Part shown: piece by piece, positions 14,902-18,730 of the stretch | Layout of the letters: each line of letters starts with the position of its first letter | Position numbering within the stretch: the stretch's first letter is position 1 | NCBI GenBank assembly: GCA_964406005.1 | Contig: CAYOPZ010000050.1 | Location: 1 to 18,730, forward strand | Source of the DNA: CAYOPZ01 sp964406005 | GTDB taxonomy: Bacteria; Bacteroidota; Bacteroidia; Bacteroidales; SM23-62 | Length of the DNA: 18,730 bases | Direction of reading: 5' to 3' | Program-made: the position numbers and the translations under genes | Notes under the pieces: model-generated | The model's input: the letters and a program-made list of their open reading frames with translations, nothing else | Database searches by the model: none | What the model was told of the DNA's origin: nothing

Positions 14902-17067
14902 CTATCTGTTGTGTGACCTCTGCGGTCTGTTTTCCTGCCTTGGGGGCCGTGGAATCAGTGCTTTCCGTGATAATTTCAGGTTTCCGTTCTTTTCATCAAT
15001 ACTGATCAGTTTGACTTCCAATTCATCACCCACTTTCAATTCATCTTCCATTCTTTCTATCCTCCTCCAGTCAAACTCCGAGATGTGCAGCAATCCTTCC
15101 CTGCCGGGCATGATTTCGATAAAGGCACCGAAGGAAACGATCCCTTTCACGATCCCTTTATATACCTCGCCTACTTCGGGCTCGGCAACGATCTCATTGA
15201 TCCTTGCCAGGGCGGCTTCAATGGATTCAAGGTTGTCGGCGAAGACATCGACAACCCCTTTATTGTCGATCTCCTCAATGACTATAGTGGCGCCTGTATC
15301 CGACTGGATGCCCTGGATAACCTTTCCCCCGGGGCCGATTACTGCACCGATCATATCCTTGTTGATGGTTATCTGGACGATCCTCGGAACATGAGGCTTA
15401 TAGTCTTTCCTGGGTGCGGACATAACCTCCGTCATTTTTCCCAGGATATACAACCTCCCCTTTCGCGCCTGTTCCAGGGCCTCAGCCAGAATATCGTATG
15501 AAAGCCCTTCTACCTTGATATCCATCTGCGTGGCCGTGACCCCGTCTTTTGTACCGGCTACCTTGAAATCCATATCGCCAAGATGGTCCTCATCGCCCAG
15601 AATATCGGAAAGTATTGCGTACCGGTTTGATCCCGCATCCGTGATCAGTCCCATTGCAATGCCACTGACCGGTTTTCTTATCTGTACTCCACAGTCCATC
15701 AAAGCAAGCGTCCCGGCACAAACGGTGGCCATGGACGAGGAACCGTTGGATTCCAGTATATCCGATACCACCCTTATGGTATAGGGATTTTGTTCCCCTT
15801 TCGGTATGACCCTTTTGAGGGCCCTGTGGGCAAGGTTGCCGTGCCCCACTTCCCTGCGGCTGATCCCCCTGGACGGACGGGCATCTCCTGTCGAAAAAGG
15901 CGGGAAATTATAATGCAGGGTGAATTTGTCACTGCCCTGTATGAGAACCTCATCAATGATCTTCTCATCCATCTTGTTGCCGAGTGTGACCGTGGTCAGG
16001 GACTGAGTTTCACCCCGTGTAAAGACGGCAGATCCGTGTGCGGCAGGCAGATAATCCACCTCACACCATATGGGACGGATCTCATCCATTTTACGGCCGT
16101 CCGGACGAAGTCCGTCATCCAGGATCAGGTTTCTCAGCGCTTTTTTCTCAACATCATGAAAATAACGGTTGAACATACGTGTCAGGGATACGGCTTCCTC
16201 GTTATCTTCCGGGATCAGGGACCCGATCAACTCTTCTTTTACTGCATCTATGGCATCATTTCTTTCATGTTTCGGCAATCCTGATCTTGCAATTTCGACG
16301 AGCCTGCCGTAAGCTTTTTCATGCACCAGCCCGGCAAACTTCTCGTCGTCTTCTTCGTGATTGTAACTGCGTTTTTCCTCCTTGCCCGCTTCCTTGATAA
16401 GTTCTTTCTGTATCCTGCAATGCTTTTTTATTTCTTCGTGGGCAAACTTGATGGCCTCCAGCATATCGCTCTCCGATACCTCATCCATTTCTCCCTCCAC
16501 CATCAGTATATTGTCTTCAGTGGCGCCCACAATGATGTCCAGGTCCGCTTCCTCAAGCTGTTTGAAACCGGGATTGATCATGAATTTTCCGCCTGTTCTC
16601 GCAACCCGGACCTCGGAAATAGGCCCGTTGAAGGGTATGTCCGATACGCCCAGTGCAGCCGAGGCGGCAAGTCCGGCCAATGCATCGGGTATGATGTCGT
16701 CCTCAGCGGATATAAGGATCACATTGACAAATGTTTCTGCATGGTAATCATCCGGGAACAGGGGCCTGAGTGCCCTGTCCACCAGCCTGGCAATAAGTAT
16801 TTCATAATCGCCGGGCCGGGTTTCCCGTTTGAGGAACCCACCGGGGTATCTGCCGGCGGCTGCAAATTTTTCCCTGTATTCAACGGACAGGGGCATGAAG
16901 TCAACGTCTTCCTTTGCTTCCTTGGCCGATACGGCAGTGGCCAGCAGCATTGTTTTACCCATCCGCACGACAACCGACCCGTCTGCCTGCTTGGCAAGCT
17001 TTCCGGTTTCAATTGTGATGGACCGCCCTTCGTCCAGGTCTATGGTCTTTGTAATTGTTTGATACAT
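14902..17067 (-). CDS. pnp: Polyribonucleotide nucleotidyltransferase (PNPase)
   Basis: This 721-residue protein is full-length PNPase, which degrades RNA 3' to 5' using phosphate. It has two RNase PH-like domains with a helical linker. The second contains FTRGETQSL, the active-site segment GDEDHLGDMDFK and the family motif GTKDGVTATQMD. A KH domain (MIGAVIGPGGKVIQ, near residue 560) and an S1 domain (GIVSFGAFIEIMPGREGLLHIS, near 632-697, as separate strands) follow, then a short basic tail. It is downstream of rpsO, the widespread rpsO-pnp arrangement. A terminator-like hairpin separates the two and only 19 bases remain between it and the pnp start. Confidence 0.97.
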   Translation of the reverse strand: MYQTITKTIDLDEGRSITIETGKLAKQADGSVVVRMGKTMLLATAVSAKEAKEDVDFMPLSVEYREKFAAAGRYPGGFLKRETRPGDYEILIARLVDRALRPLFPDDYHAETFVNVILISAEDDIIPDALAGLAASAALGVSDIPFNGPISEVRVARTGGKFMINPGFKQLEEADLDIIVGATEDNILMVEGEMDEVSESDMLEAIKFAHEEIKKHCRIQKELIKEAGKEEKRSYNHEEDDEKFAGLVHEKAYGRLVEIARSGLPKHERNDAIDAVKEELIGSLIPEDNEEAVSLTRMFNRYFHDVEKKALRNLILDDGLRPDGRKMDEIRPIWCEVDYLPAAHGSAVFTRGETQSLTTVTLGNKMDEKIIDEVLIQGSDKFTLHYNFPPFSTGDARPSRGISRREVGHGNLAHRALKRVIPKGEQNPYTIRVVSDILESNGSSSMATVCAGTLALMDCGVQIRKPVSGIAMGLITDAGSNRYAILSDILGDEDHLGDMDFKVAGTKDGVTATQMDIKVEGLSYDILAEALEQARKGRLYILGKMTEVMSAPRKDYKPHVPRIVQITINKDMIGAVIGPGGKVIQGIQSDTGATIVIEEIDNKGVVDVFADNLESIEAALARINEIVAEPEVGEVYKGIVKGIVSFGAFIEIMPGREGLLHISEFDWRRIERMEDELKVGDELEVKLISIDEKNGNLKLSRKALIPRPPRQENRPQRSHNR

Positions 17068-17086
17068 CCTGATTTATTATATATAC

Positions 17087-17120
17087 AAAAAAAGGCAATT
17101 GCAGGAATTGCCTTTTTTTT
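17087..17120 (-). terminator. Intrinsic terminator or attenuator between rpsO and pnp
   Basis: GGCAATT (17094-17100) and AATTGCC (17106-17112) form a 7-bp stem with a 5-base loop, extended by a run of As on one side and Ts on the other. On the minus strand the hairpin is followed by seven Ts, giving a standard terminator after rpsO. Because the flanks are symmetrical it could also act on the other strand. Confidence 0.85.
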
Positions 17121-17133
17121 ATTCTAAACTTGT

Positions 17134-17403
17134 TTACTTCCTTAATTTAAGTGATTTAATGACTGCCCTGTATCTCTCGATATCTTTCTCCTTCAGATAA
17201 TTCAGCAGACGTCTGCGTTTACCGACCAGGATCACAAGGGCCCGCTGGGTTCCGTAATCCTTTTTGTTGTTCTTCAGATGTTCGGTAAGGTGGGCAATCC
17301 GGTAGGAAAACAATGCAATCTGTCCTTCTGCTGATCCTGTATCTTCAGCAGATCTGCCAAATTTTTTAAAAAATTCCTTCTTTTTCTCTGTAGTCAAATA
17401 CAT
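17134..17403 (-). CDS. rpsO: Small ribosomal subunit protein uS15
   Basis: This 89-residue protein is the standard size of S15 and contains the family segments GSAEGQIALFSYRIAHLTEHL, separated helices, and KRRRLLNYLK near the C terminus. It binds 16S rRNA in the central domain of the small subunit. It precedes pnp on the same strand. A good candidate promoter lies in the short gap behind the potassium channel gene. Confidence 0.96.
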   Translation of the reverse strand: MYLTTEKKKEFFKKFGRSAEDTGSAEGQIALFSYRIAHLTEHLKNNKKDYGTQRALVILVGKRRRLLNYLKEKDIERYRAVIKSLKLRK

Positions 17404-17442
17404 TAGCCAGTATGATCAAATCTCTTTACGAAAAACAAACTG

Positions 17443-17473
17443 CAAAAATATTCAATTTTTTTGATATCACAAT
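17443..17473 (-). promoter_or_regulatory. Candidate Bacteroidota promoter for rpsO
   Basis: On the minus strand ATTG (17473-17470), a 19-base spacer and TATTTTTG (17450-17443) fit the Bacteroidota -33 and -7 elements (-7 TAnnTTTG). The start codon at 17403 would follow a leader of about 30 bases. Confidence 0.45.
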
Positions 17474-17489
17474 AAAAACAGGTTTTTCC

Positions 17490-18560
17490 TCAGTTCCGGG
17501 CGGGATCATCACTTGCCAGAAGATGTTTCAGTTTGTTTATCTGGCTGTTTGTACCCAGGACAAACAGTTTGTCAGACGCAGACAGAACGACCTTTTTCGA
17601 GGGGTTGATTATATAAGTGCGGTCGGATCTGCGCAGGCCGATTATATTTGCGCCCGTACTGTTGCGGATTTCAAGTTCGTTAATTTCCTTCCCGTCAAAA
17701 CAGGATGCCAGTGCGGTACAGCTCAGTTCTTCCAGGAATACACTATCCGGCTCCTGAAGCATAATGAAATCAACGAATTCAACCACATCGGGCTGTATGA
17801 TCAGTTTTGCCATCCTCTGACCTCCCACGCGGTCGGGCATGATCACATTGCTGGCGCCTGCCCGCTTCAGCTTTACATCACTGTTTTCGTGCGAAGCCCT
17901 TGAAATGATGGTCATATCGGGATTGATCCCCTTTGCGGTCAGGACAACATAAAGATTATCCGCATCTGCCGGCAGGGTCGTGATCATGGCCCTTGCTTCC
18001 CGTACCCCTGCCAGATGGAGAACGGCATCCTGCGTAGCGTCTCCTTCCAGATAAAGTGTGTCAGCGGATTCCCTCAGTGATTCCACGATTTCCGGATCGT
18101 TCTCAATGACGATGAACGGTATGTTCCTCATCTTAAGATCCTGGGCTGCCTGGCTGCCGTTACGGCCGTAGCCGCAAATGATGACATGGCCGGATAATCT
18201 GGAAATTCTTTTTTTCACCTTTCTGTCCCGGTAATAATTCCTCAGAACCCCGTCAATCATGTACCTTGTAATAGATGTGACGGCGTAAACAAATATACCG
18301 AAACTGATGATAATTAAAAAGCTGGTAAACCACATACCTGTTGAGGAAAGCGGTTCCACCTCCTTGAAGCCCACAGTCGTAATCGTAATTACCGTCATGA
18401 AAAACGCCTTGGTAAAATTCATCCCTTCTATGAGCATATAACCTGCGGTCCCGATATTGAACATCAGGAAGAGAAGACCCAGGGCAATATAAGCGGACCA
18501 GTTCCCCTCGCTTTTCCGTACAGGGCGTTTGTCCGGGTTTATTTCGGTCATGAAAGGCAT
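17490..18560 (-). CDS. Potassium channel-like protein with RCK (TrkA-N/TrkA-C) domains
   Basis: This 356-residue inner-membrane protein has two transmembrane helices (near residues 22-44 and 75-100) flanking a pore loop, then a cytoplasmic RCK domain with the nucleotide-binding motif GYGRNG at 130-135 and a TrkA-C domain near 270-356. This is the design of ligand-gated K+ channels of the MthK/Kch type. The filter reads TTVGFKEV (61-68), so the usual final glycine of TVGYG is lysine here. The start is uncertain. ATGs at 18560 and 18551 both precede PDKRPVRKSEG; upstream in-frame starts at 18623 (ATG) and 18707 (TTG) add sequence with no family resemblance, the last reading into a repeat. It lies 86 bases upstream of rpsO. 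Confidence 0.82.
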   Translation of the reverse strand: MPFMTEINPDKRPVRKSEGNWSAYIALGLLFLMFNIGTAGYMLIEGMNFTKAFFMTVITITTVGFKEVEPLSSTGMWFTSFLIIISFGIFVYAVTSITRYMIDGVLRNYYRDRKVKKRISRLSGHVIICGYGRNGSQAAQDLKMRNIPFIVIENDPEIVESLRESADTLYLEGDATQDAVLHLAGVREARAMITTLPADADNLYVVLTAKGINPDMTIISRASHENSDVKLKRAGASNVIMPDRVGGQRMAKLIIQPDVVEFVDFIMLQEPDSVFLEELSCTALASCFDGKEINELEIRNSTGANIIGLRRSDRTYIINPSKKVVLSASDKLFVLGTNSQINKLKHLLASDDPARN

Positions 18561-18660
18561 AGGTGCATAATCATCCGTTAAATTTACGTCTTTTGTGGAA
18601 ACCAGGCATAGATATATATACATGCCGCCCGCAAATATTTTCGTATAAAGCACTTCATAT

Positions 18661-18730
18661 ATGAGAAAGCAGATATAAAACCGCAGCCGGCAAATTTTGC
18701 TGCGCAAAACTTAATGCTGCTCTTTATATC
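18661..18730 (-). repeat. A-type palindromic repeat cut by the window end
   Basis: Read on the minus strand, this copy has a left arm ending GATATAAA (18730-18723), GAGCAGC, and a right arm TTTATATCTGCTTTCTCA (18679-18662). The arms are complementary as far as the window extends. GCAGC 18683-18687 pairs with GCTGC 18716-18720. The apical stem differs from the other copies: TTTTGC (18695-18700) pairs with GCAAAA (18704-18709). It lies upstream of the potassium channel gene. Confidence 0.82.

Noticed and set aside
18561..18707. Extended N terminus of the potassium channel, starting at TTG 18707 or ATG 18623
   Set aside because: The first part is translated from the palindromic repeat and the rest lacks family similarity; the starts at 18560 or 18551 fit better.

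Overview
The window looks like a chromosomal piece of a Bacteroidota genome, probably a free-living or environmental member of Bacteroidales or a related order. The evidence is a long TonB-dependent receptor with an N-terminal carboxypeptidase-regulatory-like domain, a DUF4294 protein, several lipoproteins with Bacteroidota-style signal peptides, starts without clear Shine-Dalgarno sequences, and upstream boxes matching the Bacteroidota -7 consensus TAnnTTTG. Most genes are full length and housekeeping-like. I see no phage, insertion sequence, CRISPR array, rRNA or tRNA.

Layout. 1-318: intergenic DNA with a chimeric palindromic repeat. 319-2778 (+): a degenerate Gfo/Idh/MocA-like protein and a polyprenyl-phosphate glycosylphosphotransferase, suggesting surface polysaccharide synthesis. 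2759-3340 (-): thpR, overlapping the end of the transferase. 3400-4047 (+): elbB. 4044-4685 (-): an exported DUF4294 protein. 4789-8998 (-): an outer-membrane pair, a beta-helix lipoprotein followed by its probable partner TonB-dependent receptor, with two tandem hairpins between them. 8999-9431: an AT-rich divergent control region. 9432-10249 (+): two CDGSH iron-sulfur proteins separated by a palindromic repeat. 10251-11438 (-): sucC. 11534-12073 (+): a TrmH/SpoU RNA methyltransferase. 12071-12350: a cluster of the same repeats. 12354-14129 (-): a TPR/OmpA-like lipoprotein and its terminator. 14236-17403 (-): rpsO, pnp and a deoxynucleoside kinase. 17490-18560 (-): an RCK-domain potassium channel. 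18661-18730: another repeat copy, cut by the window end.

The most unusual content is the repeat family. It occurs at four sites (88-221, 9941-10024, 12071-12349, 18661-18730) as long hairpins. A core (GAGCARC, then AAATC-TCT-GATTT, then GCTGCGG) is conserved, but it is enclosed by one of two unrelated terminal arms. Within each complete copy the two arms are complementary, and one copy carries a compensatory pair of changes in the inner stem. One copy is a chimera of both arm types. No transposase is present in the window, so these may be non-autonomous elements or structured RNA or DNA signals. I do not recognise the family.
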